Source: Peromyscus leucopus
Taxonomy: Eukaryota; Chordata; Mammalia; Rodentia; Cricetidae
DNA: 64,000 nucleotides
Direction: 5' to 3'
Assembly (NCBI RefSeq): GCF_004664715.2
Contig: NC_051063.1
Location: 117,914,629 to 117,978,628 of the forward strand
Part shown: positions 1-12,300 of the stretch, one piece after another
Position numbering within the stretch: position 1 is the stretch's first letter
Layout: every line of letters begins with the position of its first letter
Program-made: the position numbers and the translations under genes
The notes under the pieces: generated by a model
The model's input: the letters and a program-made list of their open reading frames with translations, nothing else
Databases searched by the model: none
Told to the model about the DNA's origin: nothing

Positions 1-1900
1 ATTGAGGTACCTTACCTGAGAGATAAGAATTGATCATATGACTCAGGCTCTTAAATGAGGAAAAGGATAGTCCACCAGTCCATACTTTTACTATAGCACA
101 TATCCACACTTTAGGCTATAGAGAAAGAGAACTTCTCACTTCTGTAAAAAAATGAAAATAAAAATAAAACAAACAAGCAAAATTCCCAGTCCTCCTAGAG
201 GCTACTTGGCTTCTCCTATGAATTACTGTTATCCACTGCCCAGGATATCAAAACATGATTCCACTAAGGCAAGTAGAGCTTTAACTGGGATGCTGATGTT
301 TCTGTCCAACAAATGGCCTTAAGACCAGTGGGGCCTATTGATATTCTGGTGACATATCCTGTGCTAGTATTGCCTGAAATTCATTGATACAACCAAAATA
401 AAATGGAGGATGTAAAAGAAAATGGGCAGCTCAAATGCACAAAATTGGTGGAGGACACCAGAGAGAAATATCATTCTTCCATAAACAATTGGCTCGACTC
501 TGGCTGTTGTCTTCATCTGGACACATATCTGGGGTCCATAGAAGTTCCTGAGTTCCTTAGACCAAGGAATTCAATACTATTTCTAGCCTAGAAATCCTGG
601 CACCTGATGTTTCAAGATGCCAGGTATGAACTCAAGTAAATTCAAAACAGAGAGTTCTTATTCAGTATGGAATCTGAATGGGAGGCCAACATCTGGCAAA
701 TTCTGGGAAACTGTCTTCAGTGGGATCAAGCCTGCCAGGATAGATGTATTTGTTTGTTTATAGAAATAATTTTTTTAGGATGGGTAGAAATGTTCCCCAT
801 TGAGACTGAAACTGCTCAAATAATTTAAAAGTTTTTCCAGCAACTCGTTCCCTGATTTGCCCCATCTCTAGCAATAGGGTTTGACAATGACCTGGCTTTC
901 ATATCCAAAATCTATCAATTAACAGCTAAAGCTTTAGACATAGATTAAAGACTTCACTCTGCATATAGTCTTAAACATTCTGGGCAAAACAAAACTCTCA
1001 TTAGAGTCCAGGAAAGCGTGGATAGACCTCCTGACTTTGCTTTGTTTTATGCTTCCTGCATTCCATATATCCAGGTTTTTTAAAAACTATGGTATTATTA
1101 TTGCCCCCATTGCTTCCACAGCTTAGGGACAAAGCAGTTTACAGAATTCTCTATTACTTTCTGAATACACTACAGGCCTTTTGGTACTCTATAAAGGCTA
1201 GTAATTGGATTATTTGAGAAATATAGAAAACTCTGAGTTTACAACCAGTTTTTTCTTGTTCTAGGCCAGTGAGACTGGATCTGGATCAAGCAGGTCATCA
1301 AATAGGCATTGGAAACAACCTGAAAGGAACAACTATTGAATCCAACTGGAGCCAACGTGAAAAGTGAATCTTCCCATTTCTATGGCTTTGAAGGTATCTG
1401 GCATTACATTATGGAGTCAATACTCCAATATCAAGAGAGTAGAAGACACATATAAGGATGGGAAATGTACTGTCTCCAAACTATGACCCATTAAAATGGT
1501 TTCATTAGTTCCTACACCCTTCCACTTCCTGCACCTTTATCTCCTCCTAAGTCTTAAGTTTTGTATTTTGGGTATGAGTTTCACAATACTATGGTGGATC
1601 ATGGTCCAACCCACCATTCTCAGGCCTGGAACTGGGAAATGAGGGAGGCTGATATGATAAAGATTGTAGCTAGCACAACTACAGACAAAAAACTTATATT
1701 CCATTTTGGCCTTTAATCATTTTTAGCCAGAAATCAGCCAAGATTGCTGATTGTATTTAAACCCCTGGGCTCTGTACTATACAAGGATAGTATACTATCC
1801 AGACTGTCAGCCCATGGATTGATAAAACTTATTGTGACTGGGGGCAACCTAAGTTAATTTTAGAGAGTTATAAGGGTCTGAAACTTGTCTAATATCCAAA
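1..1900 (+). mobile_element. Degenerate class I (gammaretrovirus-like) ERV with integrase relic
   Basis: The clearest part is about 860-1060 on the plus strand. It reads like the integrase core of ERV1 pol ('AFISKIYQLTAKALDI' followed by 'HSAYS'), with several stops and frameshifts. Sequence either side, to about 1900, has no competing identity and may be more of the same element, but I cannot show that. No LTR edge is seen. Not functional. Confidence 0.4.
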
Positions 1901-2408
1901 ACTTTTGACTTAGGTACTTCTCCATCTCCTCCTCCTTCTTCCCCTTTATATTAAACATAGATTCTTTTCTCATACGTTATAATTCCCCACCCTCTACTTA
2001 TCCCTTTTCCTCTCCACCTCCTTTCCTGTCTTGATCTACTCCCTTTCAGATTCGCATTAGAAAAGAAAAGGCTTTTAGGAGGTAAAAAAAAAACACCAAA
2101 ATAAAATATAATTTGGTAAAACAAACACCATCATATTGATGTTCGGCAAGACAAGCCAACATAAAAATAAAGAGGCCCAAGGGAAGGCATAAAAATCTGA
2201 GACCTACTCATTTACACATTCAGAAGTCCATAAAATACTAACCTGAAAGCTACAATATTCTGCAGAGGACCAGGTGTGAACCATATAGGCTCTGTGGTTG
2301 CTGATTCAGTCTCTGTGAGCTTGATCATTTGCCTTTGAGAACCTTGTTTTCCTGTTGTCTTCCATACCTTTTGTCCCCTCCACTCCTTCTCTCTCCTCTT
2401 TCACTGAG

Positions 2409-2753
2409 TGTGGGAGCCCTTTCTCGGGTTCCTCATGGCTTTACCCAGCAGGTCCAAACAGAGAATGATCAGGACCACGGGCCTGAGTACAGGTGTCTAA
2501 GATGGTCTGCACTTGGCTGTGCTGTTGGAGGAGGTCTTTTGCTCCACCCCTTGGTGTCTCTATAAAAACCCTGGGGCAGAGATAGTCTGGGCCCATTGGA
2601 ATAGGTTCCAGGCCCTCTCGAGGCTATCCTTTATTTTCTATCTGTTTATCTCCGCAAGATTCTCCACAATAAATCCTTCTATCTAATATTTCCTGCTGCT
2701 TGCACTCAAGAAAACTCTGGGGAACTGTGGGGGTGATGGGTAAATGCCCCACA
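2409..2753 (+). mobile_element. ERVK-type solo LTR, 345 bp, with 6-bp target duplication
   Basis: Begins TGTGGGAGCCC and ends GCCCCACA. It is flanked by ACTGAG at 2403-2408 and 2754-2759, a perfect 6-bp duplication as expected for ERV2/ERVK. It has a TATA-like 'tctataaaaacc' and an AATAAA near 2669. The same LTR family bounds the ERV at 17186-22858. A solo LTR arises by recombination between the two LTRs of a provirus. Confidence 0.85.
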
Positions 2754-3190
2754 ACTGAGTTCCCTGGTGTCTGAGCAGATAGAATTGGTGGAGACAGGAG
2801 ATATCTTAGTTTGTAACTTCCACAAGTTGTGTAAAACTACTTCCCTAGCATATTTTACATGCAGGAAATGTTGTAGATCAAAGGCTTTGCAGTTAGGTTC
2901 CTATTTATTTTTCTCTTTTGGTAGCTTTCAGAGTACCTTTCTGTGTCACAGACACTAGAACATGGGAGTAAAGGTTCTATGTAGACACCATTTCATCTTC
3001 TCCATGTTCAGTGAGTTGTGTAGGTGTTGGCTTTAGCAAGAGGGTCTTGCTGCCAGTTTGTAGAAAGCAATTGATTGTCTTGGCAATCAGTTATTTTTAG
3101 ATTTTCATGGGAGTCTTTTGTCCAACAACTCCATTGGTTGAAACCCAGTCCTGGCACTGGAAATTTCACTTGGTGATAAGAGATTGCGAG

Positions 3191-3460
3191 TGTAGCTGGA
3201 GTTATTTTCTCCAGTCCTGCCCAGGCCTGCAGCTGCTCAGACCCAAATAAACACACAGAGGCTTATATTAATTAACACTGTATGGCCTAATGGCTCAGGC
3301 TTCTTACTAGCTAGATTTTACATCTTAAACTAAACCATAATTCTTATTTATGTTTAGCCATGTGACTTGGTACCTTTTCCCAGTTCTGCCTTCATATCTT
3401 GCTTCCTCTGTGTCTGGCTGGTGATTCCTGACTCAGCCTTCCTGTTCCCAGAGGCCAGCA
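3191..3460 (-). mobile_element. BglII-like ERVK LTR fragment, minus strand
   Basis: The reverse complement has the rodent LTR phrases 'cataattaatataagcc', 'ctctgtgtgtttattt' and a 'cacatggcta' region. Related LTRs occur at 33968-34346 and 54830-55184 in the other orientation. The inner edge is uncertain. Confidence 0.5.
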
Positions 3461-3739
3461 AATGTTCTGTCTCCCTCATTATTTGGAGACTTCAGTAGGA
3501 TTATTTTTACACATTATAGGAAGTTTCCACTGCACTAGATTTTCATAATGCTACTCAAATGCTCTTCAATTCTAAATGTCTCTCCCCTCATTCCCTCCTT
3601 CAATCCCATCTCTTCTCCCCATTCTCCAACCTGGTATTCCCATTCTCATCCTTCTCCAACCTTTGGCTCCATTATACCTGCAGAACCTATTTTCCCTCTC
3701 AGAGAGACAGGAACTGCAGTTATGAATGGTTATGAGCTA

Positions 3740-3826
3740 ACATTTGAGTGTTTGTTAGTAAAACCTGGGTCCTCTAGAAGAGAAACCACTGCTCTTAACC
3801 ACAGACTCACATCTCTAGTCTATAAA
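3740..3826 (-). mobile_element. B2-type SINE fragment
   Basis: 'acctgggtcctctagaagag' and 'ctgctcttaacca' are the reverse complement of the tRNA-derived part of a B2 SINE, including the degenerate pol III B box. About 85 bp, diverged. Confidence 0.55.
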
Positions 3827-3835
3827 AAATTATTT

Positions 3836-4150
3836 TAATGCAAAGAATTCCATAAACATCTTAAATAATTATATTCATAACATAAATTGTGATACTGATT
3901 TTAGAGGAACTACTCCAACAGACACTTAATAGACATCTTTTTTGATTGCAATGAAACAATATTGAGAATTTTTATAGTCATATCACCAGATGGATTTTAT
4001 CAGAATTGTTATTTATTGCTTTTCTATTTTATGGCTGTGATACTACTTGTCCAATTTAATTAAGATATCTTGGTATGTAGTTTAATAAATTGAAACTCAA
4101 ATATGCCTACTTATCTGAAAAGCTACCTAATTAGAATTACTATAACCAAA
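3836..4150. other. Unassigned AT-rich spacer
   Basis: No exon, RNA gene or recognisable repeat seen; it ends at the target-site duplication of the next L1. Confidence 0.4.
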
Positions 4151-4166
4151 CAAATTAATATTTCTT

Positions 4167-5727
4167 TTTTTTCCTTTTATTTTATTTTACAATACCATTC
4201 AGTTCTACGTATCAGCCACAGATTCCCTTGTTCTCCCTCCTCCTGCCCCCTCCCCTTCCCCCCAGCCCACCCCCCATTCCCACCTCTTCCAGGGTAAAGC
4301 CTCTCCTGAGGCCTGAGATTGACCTGGTAGACTCAGTCCAGGCAGGTCCAGTTCCCTCCTCCCAGAATGAGTCAAGCATCCCTGCTAAGCCTCAGGTTTC
4401 AAACAGCCAACTCATGCAATGAGCCCAGGACCTGGTACCACTGCCTAGATGCCTCCCAAACAGGTCAAGCCAATCAACTGTCTCACCTATTCAGAGGGCT
4501 TGATCCAGTTGGGGGCCCCTCAGCCTTTGGTTCATAGTTCATGTGTTTCCATTCCTTTGGCTATTTGTCCCTGTGCTTTATCCAACCTTGGTTTCAACAA
4601 TTCTCGCTCATATAAACCCTCCTTTTTCTCTCTAATTAGACTCCCGGAGCTCCACCCTGAACCTAGCCGTGGATCTCTGCATGCAGATTCCTTAGTCCTT
4701 GGATGGGGTTTCTGGCATGACTATTAGGGTGTTTGGCCATCCCATCACCAGAGTAGGTCAGTTCCAGCTGTCTCTCGACCATTGCTAGCAGTCTATTGTG
4801 GGGGTATCTTTGTGGATTTCTGTGGGCCTCTCTAGCACTTTGTTTCTTCCTTTTCTCATGTGGTTTTCATTTACCATGGTCTCCTATTCCATGTTCTCCC
4901 TCTCTGTTCTTGATCCAGCTGGGATCTCCCATACCCACAGGCTCTCTTTCCCTCGAACCTCGCCCTTCATTACTCCCACTCATGTCCAGGTTGTTCATGT
5001 AGATCTCAGCCATTTCTCAGTCACTGGGCAATCCTTGTGTCTTTCTTGGGGTCCTGTTTTCCAGGTAGCCTCCCTGGTGATGTGAGTAGCAGTCCAGTCA
5101 ACCTTGTTTCACCTCTAGTATCCTCCAATGACTGAGTACATACAATATTTGTCTTTCTGAGTCTGGGTCACCTCACTCAGGATGATTTTTTTTTAGATCC
5201 ATCCATTTGCCTGCAAACCTCGTGATGTCATTGTTTTTCTCTGCTGTGTAGTATTCCATTGTGTATATGTGCCACAATTTATTTATCCATTCTTCAGTTG
5301 AAGGGCATCTAGGTTGTTTCCAGGTTTTGGCTATTACAAACAATGCTGATATGAACACGGCTGAACAAGTGCTCTTGTGGTATGATTGAGTATTTCTTGG
5401 GTATATGTCCAAGAGTGTAATAGCTGGATCTTGGTGGAGATTGATTCCCAATTTTCTAAGAAAGTGCCATATTGATTTCCAAAGTGGTTTTACAAGCTTG
5501 CATTCCCACCAGCAGTGGAGGAGAGTTCCCCTAGCTCCACATCCTCTCCAGCATAAGGTGTCTTCAGTGTTTTTGATCTTAGCCTTTCTGACAGGCATAA
5601 GGTGGTATCTCAGAGTTGTTTTGATTTGCATTTCTCTGATGATTAGGGATGTTGAGAAATTCCTTAAATGTCTTTCAGCCATTTGAGTTTCCTCTGTTGA
5701 GAATTCTCTGTTCAGTTCTATAGCCCA

Positions 5728-5758
<31 letters not shown>

Positions 5759-6104
5759 GGTTTTTTGAGACAGGGTTTCTCTGTGTAGCTTTGTGCCTTT
5801 CCTGGAGCTCACTTGGTAGCCCAGGCTGGCCTCGAACTCACAGAGATCCTCCTGGCTCTGCCTCCCGAGTGCTGGGATTAAAGGCGTGCGCCACCACCGC
5901 CCGGCTATAGCCCATTTCTTAATTGGACTGTTGGTCGTTTTGATGTCTAATTTCTTGAGTTCCTTATATATTTTGGATATCAATCCTCTTTCAGATGTGA
6001 GGTTGGTGAAGATCTTTTCCCATTCTGTAGGCTGTCACTTTGTCTTGTTGACTGTATCCTTTGCTCTACAAAAGCTTCTCAGTTTCAAGAGGATGAAAGT
6101 CCAT
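4167..6104 (-). mobile_element. 5'-truncated L1 with perfect target-site duplication
   Basis: The 3' UTR (about 4167-5170) is followed by the C-terminal part of ORF2, open for 169 codons at 5682-5173 (motif [16 protein letters not shown], typical of L1 ORF2 C-terminus). The 16-bp duplication CAAATTAATATTTCTT flanks it at 4151-4166 and 6105-6120. A B1 lies inside at 5734-5905. The perfect duplication and long open segment point to a fairly young insertion. 5'-truncated, so not mobile. Confidence 0.9.
5734..5905 (-). mobile_element. B1 SINE inserted in L1
   Basis: Full-length B1 in reverse, with a poly-T at 5741-5758. It is flanked by the perfect duplication TATAGCCCATTTCTT at 5719-5733 and 5906-5920. 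It has the cricetid-like 3' half (reverse of 'ctaccaagtgagctccaggaa'). Confidence 0.93.
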
Positions 6105-6120
6105 CAAATTAATATTTCTT

Positions 6121-6560
6121 GTTACTTCAGGATATTATTATAACTTGGAATTCGATGTGCAGATAAAACAAGAAGTATTCTCATTTTCTGTATATGATTT
6201 ACATACATTTTTGCCTTTCTATAGCTTGCATATGGAGATACCATCATACTCTCACATTTAATGGTTTGGTCCTGTTGTTATAACTACTGTGGATTCATAT
6301 GTGTAACTGTCCTGGTGTGCTCAGAAAACATGTTTTCCTTGTATTCATCCATTGCTTTATCTCATTGTTCTTAATGGGAGAGTAAAGTTTTGTGTATATG
6401 TTGACTCTCTTTCTTTTAGAATGATAGTGAGGAATAGTAGAACAACATTATATGGTAGTGTATTTTCACTTTCTGAAGTCACTCAAAAAATTATCCACAT
6501 TGAGTATACTTACATTTACATGAACAATACACTAATGATTCATTACTTTATTCCCTCACA
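6121..6560. other. Unassigned spacer
   Basis: AT-rich DNA between two minus-strand L1 copies; no gene or clear repeat seen. Confidence 0.35.
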
Positions 6561-9500
6561 ACACAGTAGATTGTAGTGTATTTACATCTCAACCAAAGTT
6601 TCCCCTTGCTCATCTCCTCCAAGTTTCTCCCCCAATTCCCCTCTTAAACCCCATCTACTCCTCCTCGACTGTTTCTCTTCAAATGCAGGTAGGCCTCCAA
6701 CCAATAACAGCAAGCCAAGGTATACCAAGTTACTGTGATACTAGGCTCCTCCTCTTCTATTAAGGGAGATAAGGCAATTATGTAGGAGCAATGGGTCTCA
6801 AAAGCAGGTACCAGAGTCAGTTCCTATTCTCAATGTTAGGTGTCTCACAAGAAGATCATATCACACAACTGTAATGTATATGCAGAGGAACAAAGGTAAG
6901 TCCCATGCAGGCTTCCTGGTTGTCAGTTCAGTCTCTGTGAAATTCTGTGATCCCACATTAGTTGGTTTTGCAGTTTTTGTTTCATGGGTTTTTTTTTTTC
7001 ATTTTTTTCTTTTCAATTTTTCTTCTTGGATCCTTGACCTCTCTTATGCCTACAATCCTTCCTCCCCCTCTTCCATAGGCTTTCTACAATTCACTTAATG
7101 CTTGTCTGTGAGTCTTTACATCTGTTTACATCATTTACTGGTGGAAGCCTCCCTGATGACAGTTGAATGAGGCACTAACTTATGAGGATAGCAGAATATT
7201 ACTAAGAATAATTTCATTGACTTTTTTCCAGTTGGGATTGATTCTATCCTAAGTCTCTGGAGTATCCCACCATTGGGATTTGGTTATCAGAGGTGATCTT
7301 CCTCTCAGAGTATAGGTGCCCTGCTGTACCAGTCATGAGTTGGTCACTGCTACAATTTCTGTGCCATCTTTACCCTAGCATTTCTTATAAGCAGGACAAA
7401 TTATAGGTTGAAGAGTTTGTGGTTGGGTTGGTGTCCCATTCCCTCGACTGGACGTCTTGCCTGGTTACAGTAGATAGCCAGTTCAGGTTCTATATCCTTC
7501 GTTATTTTGACTTTTACCTAGCATCATCCATTTAGATTGCTGGGAGTTTCCATTGCCCTGTTTTCTACCTTATCCTAGAGATGTCCCAGATTCTAGTCAT
7601 CTCTCCCAGTATTCTCTCCCAATATCTAACTCCCACCTGATGCCTCATGTTTCCATCTTCCCTAAACCTTCCATCTCTGTTCTTTGTTCACTGGCAAACT
7701 CCATTCTATTTTCCCAGAACAGTGAGACTCAAACATCCCTTCCCCTCATTCTGTTAATTCTGGTTTGTTACATAGCTTCTCTGGGTCTGTGGGATATAGC
7801 ATATTTCTCCTTTGCTTTATACCTAATATCCACTTATGAGTGAGTTCATGTCATGTTTGTCTTTCTCGTCTGGGTTCCCTCGCCTAAAGTGATCTCTTCT
7901 AGTATATTCATTTGCCTGAAAATTTTCTAATGCCATTGTTTTTAACAGCTGAGTAATACTCCATTGTGATAATGTACCACACTTTCTTTATCCATTCTTT
8001 GGTTGAGGAACATCTAAATTGTTTCCAGTTTTTGGCTGTTAGGGGAAAAATGCTGCTATGAACATAGCTGCACAAGTGACCTTGTGGTTTAATGAAATGT
8101 CCTTTGAATATACTCTCCAGAGGGGTATATCTCAGTCTTGGAGAAGATTGATTCCCAATTTTCTGAAATCCCCCATATTGATTTGCAAAGAGGCTGAATA
8201 TATTTGTATTTTGAAAAGCAGTGGGAAAGTGTTCCCCTTGCTCTATCTCATCTACAAACTAAGCTGTCACCTGTGTTTTTGATCTTAGCCACTTTGACTG
8301 ATGTAAGAAGGAATCTCATTGTATTTTGATAAGCATTTCCCCAATGACAGAGGATGCTGAACATTTCTTTAAGTGATTTTTCAGCCATTTGATATTCTTC
8401 TGTTGAGAATTCTGTTTAAATATGGACTCCATTTTCAAACTTGCTCATTTGATTTTTTGATATCTATTTTCTTGAGCTCTTTCTATATTTTGGATATTAA
8501 TCCTCTGTCAGATGTAGGGTGGTTAAAGATTTTTCTTATTCTGTTGGCTACCCTTTTGTCCATATCTGTACAGAAGCTGTCTGTTTTTATGCCAATACCT
8601 TACAATACCTTACCTTTTTTTTTTTTTAATTCTACCTCTGTAATACAGGTTGAGATCAGGAATGGTGACGGCTCTGGAAGTTCTTTGATTGTACAGGATT
8701 GATTTAGCTATCTTAGAATTTTTTTGTTTTTCCATATGAAGGTGAGGATTGTTCTTTTAAAGTCTGTCAATACTTGTGCTGAAATTTTAATGGGGATTGC
8801 ATTGAATCTGTAGATTGCTTTTGGTAAGATGATATTTTTTACTCCCTTAATCCTACTGATCCATGAGCATCTTTTCCACCTTCTTTCTTCAAAGACTTGA
8901 AGTTCTTGTCAAGCAAATCTTTCACTTGCTTGGTTAGAGTTACACCAAGATATTTCATATTATTTCAGGATATTGCAAAGGGTGTTGATTCCCTGATTCC
9001 TTTCTCAACTCATTTATCATTTGTAGATTAGAGAGTTACTGGTGTTTTTTACTTTTATTTTTGAGTTAATCTTGTATCCAGCCACTTGACTAAATCTCTT
9101 TTGCTAGCTGTATGAGTTCCTTTCTAGAATTTTTGGGTTTGCTTATGCATACTTTCATATCATTTGCCAATAATGCTGTTCTGACTTCTTCCTTTCCAAT
9201 TTACATCCCCTTGATTTACTTTGGCTGACATATTGCTCTATTACTCTAGCTAGAAATTCAAGTAGTATATTGAATAGATATGGAGAGAGTGGACAAGCTT
9301 GTCTTACCCATGATTTTAGTGGAATTGCTTTGAGGTTTCTCTCCATTTAATTTGATGTTAGCAATTGGCTTGCTCTATATTGTTTTTATTTTGTTTTTAT
9401 GTATGTCACTTATATCCCTGATTTCTCCTAGACTTTTATTGTGAAAGGGTGTTGGATTTTGTCAAAGAATTTTTCAGCATCTAATGAGATGATCATATGG

Positions 9501-10288
9501 TGTTTTTCTTTTAGTTTGTATATATGGTGGATTACATTTACAGGTTCTCATGTGTTGAAACTTTCCTGAATCTCTGGAATGAAGCCTACTTGATAATTGA
9601 AAATAATGTTTTTGACATGGGCCTGGATTCAGTTTGACAGTAGTTTTTTTTTTTTTTTTAATATTTTTACACCAATATTCATGAGAGGAATTGATTTGTA
9701 ATTCTCTGTCTTTGTGGGGCTTGGTTATCAGGGTGAATTTGCCTCATATAAAGAATTTGGCAATTTTCCTTTAGTTTCTATTTTGTGGAAAAATTTGAGG
9801 AATATTCATGTTACCTCTTTTACAGTTTGATAAATTTCTTCACTCAAACCACCTGGCCTTGTTTTTTTTTTTTTTTTTTTTTTTGGTTGGGAAGGGAGAC
9901 TGTTAATGACTGTTTCTATTTCCTTACATGCTGAAGGTGTATTTAAACTGTTTATCTGATTTTTGTTTAAACTTTATTAAGTGGTATCTATTAGGAAATT
10001 TGTCCATTTCTTTCAATTGTTCCAATTTTGGGGAGTACAGTTTTTTAAAGAATGACCTAAAGATTCTCAGAATTTCCTGAGAGTCTCTTCTTATGTCTCC
10101 ATTTTCATTTGTGATTTTTTTTAATTTGAATATTGTCTCTCTTCCTTTTACTTCATTTAAAAAAGCTTTCATCTATTTTGTTGAAATTCTTGAAGAAAGA
10201 AATCTTCCTTGCCAAATTGAGTCCATTGACATTGAGAGATATTAATGACTAGTGCTTGTAATTCCTATTTGCTGTTGTTGTTATTGTT

Positions 10289-10314
10289 GTGTGTGTGTGT
10301 GTGTGTGTGTGTGT
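10289..10314. repeat. (GT)n microsatellite
   Basis: 13 uninterrupted GT units within the L1 ORF2 region. Confidence 0.9.
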
Positions 10315-11191
10315 TTCTGTGTGAGTTTCCCTTCTTTGTTTTGCTGTTTTCATAGTTGTAGGTAAGTTCCTTAGGTTGTAGTTTTCCCTCTATTATCTTC
10401 TGTAGGGCTGGATTTGTGGATAGATATTGGTTAAATTTGACTTTTAATGAAATTTTTTGTTTTCTACATCTACGGTGATTGAAAGTTTTGTTGGGAATAG
10501 TAGTCTGGTCTAGTATCCATGGTCTCTTAGAGTCTGAAAGAGGTCTGTCTGGATTTTTATGGCTTTTAGTATCTTCATTGAGAAGTCAGATATAATGCTG
10601 ATAGGTCTGCCTTTATATGTTTTTTTTTTGTTGTTTTTTTTTTTTTACTTTTTCATTTGCAGCTTTTAATATTCCTTCTTTATCCTGTATGTTTAGTTTT
10701 TTGATCATTATATGGTGAGGGAACTTTCTCCAGTTTATATGATATTCTGTAAGCTTCTTGTACTTTTATATTTCTTTCTTTCTTCCATGATTTTGTTGAA
10801 TGTATTTTCTGGGCTTTTCAGCAGGAATTATTTTCCTTCTTCTATTCCTATTAATTTTAGGTTTAATCTTTTCATAGTGTCCCAGATATCCTGCATATTT
10901 TGTGCTAGGAATTTTTTTTTATTTAACATTTTCTTTGAGTGATGAATCTATTTCTCCTAACATATCTTCAATTTTGGGGATTCTCTCTTCCAGGTCTTGT
11001 ATTCTGTTGGTGATGCTAGTATCTGCAGTTCTTGTTTATTTACCCAGGTTTTATATTTCCTGAATCCCTTCAGTTTTCTTTTCTTTATTGCTTCTATTTC
11101 CAATTTTTTAGGTCTTGAAAAGTTTTACTTGTTTCCATCATCTGTTTGATTTTCTTAGTATTTTGAACATTCTTTAAGAGATTTATTTATA

Positions 11192-11337
11192 GCCAGGTGG
11201 GGTGGTGCATGTCTTTAATCCCAGCACTTGACAAAGGAAAGGAGACTCTCTGTGAATTTAAGGACAGGTCTACAAAGCAAGTTCCAGTACAGGCTCCAAA
11301 GCTACACAGGAAAAACCTGTCTCAATAACCCAACAAA
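11192..11337 (+). mobile_element. B1 SINE, diverged
   Basis: Starts 'gccaggtggggtggtgcatg' and ends 'aacctgtctcaataacccaac' with a short A tail. Inserted in L1 in the opposite orientation. Confidence 0.85.
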
Positions 11338-11484
11338 AAAAAGAGATAGCTTTATTTCCTCCATTTTTTGGTTGTCTTTTCTTCTGTGTATTTAATGTGT
11401 CTTTACATTTCCTCTTTCAAAACTTCTATGAGCTTTATAAAGTTATTTTTAAGGTCATTTTCTTGTGCTTTAGCTGCTTTAGAA

Positions 11485-11722
11485 TATAGGATATAATAAC
11501 CACATTGGTTCTGTAAATACAATTAAATATTTTCTCTGATTTACACAACAGATGTTAGGAAGAAATTCACCTATTTTTGAGAATAAATTTTTATTTTCCA
11601 ACAATTGAGTAGGTCACAATCAACTATAACTAACAGAGAAATGTTGAATAAAATATATAGGATCTTTATTTCTTTGAAAGCAAAACAAAGAGACAAAATC
11701 AAATGGGTGTCCAAGTGTCATC
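11485..11722 (-). pseudogene. V2R exon-2 relic truncated by L1
   Basis: Matches pseudogene exon 2 at 53967-54243 base for base over most of its length ('ggtcacaatcaactataac', 'agcaaaacaaag'). The acceptor is TAG. The 3' end of the exon is missing and minus-strand L1 sequence abuts it at about 11480-11487. No further V2R exon is seen to the left. Confidence 0.8.
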
Positions 11723-12300
11723 CTAAAAACAGCATAAAGAGATCATTAGAAATTAGGTTTCGAACATGATAATATTAAATCAGACTAATAATGTTTATGT
11801 ACTTAATGCTTGTTTTCTAGACCCATTCCTATGGTACCACATGTCTTGTTATTGTGTTGTCTGAGAATGTGAAATATAAACAACCAAAAAAGAAAATAAG
11901 CAGAGAATTAGATACAATACATTTTTAATGAATGTACATTTATGTATAGATAAATTAATGGAATCATTAATATCACAGACACCTTTGAATATCTGTGCTA
12001 TTTACACCTACATAATCCACTTCTTGTCTTTAAAATATTCCAGTTATCTAAATTAGAAAGATCACATCAATGAGAACTATTGAGCCATATACTGGTGAGA
12101 TTTAAGTACCAATAAAGGAGGAATTGCAAATTATCTTCCTTTGTCTTTCAAGAAAACAGTTTCTCTCCAACTTGCAAAACTCTAGAACCATGTAATAAGG
12201 CTTTGCTTAAATTGAGTCAATATTTTTTTCCATCAAACTCTACTGACCCTCCCCTTAGATATTTCTCATATTTTTCTGATATTTGGACTCCTGTGCAATC
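11723..12300 (-). pseudogene. V2R intron-1 remnant next to the exon-2 relic
   Basis: Non-coding sequence upstream (in gene sense) of the exon-2 relic. It matches 54244-54815 throughout, and its last ~290 bp also match intron 1 of gene A (about 39110-39420). This shows the relic came from a complete V2R gene. No exon 1 follows; L1 sequence begins at about 12300. Confidence 0.65.

Larger units (their letters stand above)
1900..3735 (-). mobile_element. Old L1 3' UTR fragments, minus strand
   Basis: Pyrimidine-rich plus-strand text ('tctccatctcctcctccttcttcccc', 'cctgttgtcttccatacc') is the reverse of L1 3' UTR sequence. It is interrupted by an ERVK solo LTR at 2409-2753 and an LTR at 3191-3460. 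No ORF2 coding remains. Confidence 0.5.
6560..11484 (-). mobile_element. L1 with 3' UTR and most of ORF2, decayed, minus strand
   Basis: The 3' UTR lies at about 6560-7850 and ORF2 from about 7850 leftward-reading up to 11484. The reverse-transcriptase region is recognisable near 9346-9200 ([22 protein letters not shown]), as is the upstream EILRIFRSFFKKLYSPKLEQL stretch near 10100. Many stops and frameshifts. It adjoins the V2R exon-2 relic at about 11485 and carries a B1 at 11192-11337. Confidence 0.85.

Noticed and set aside
5173..5682. 169-codon frame that looks like an independent gene
   Set aside because: It is the C-terminal part of L1 ORF2 in a 5'-truncated copy with target duplication.
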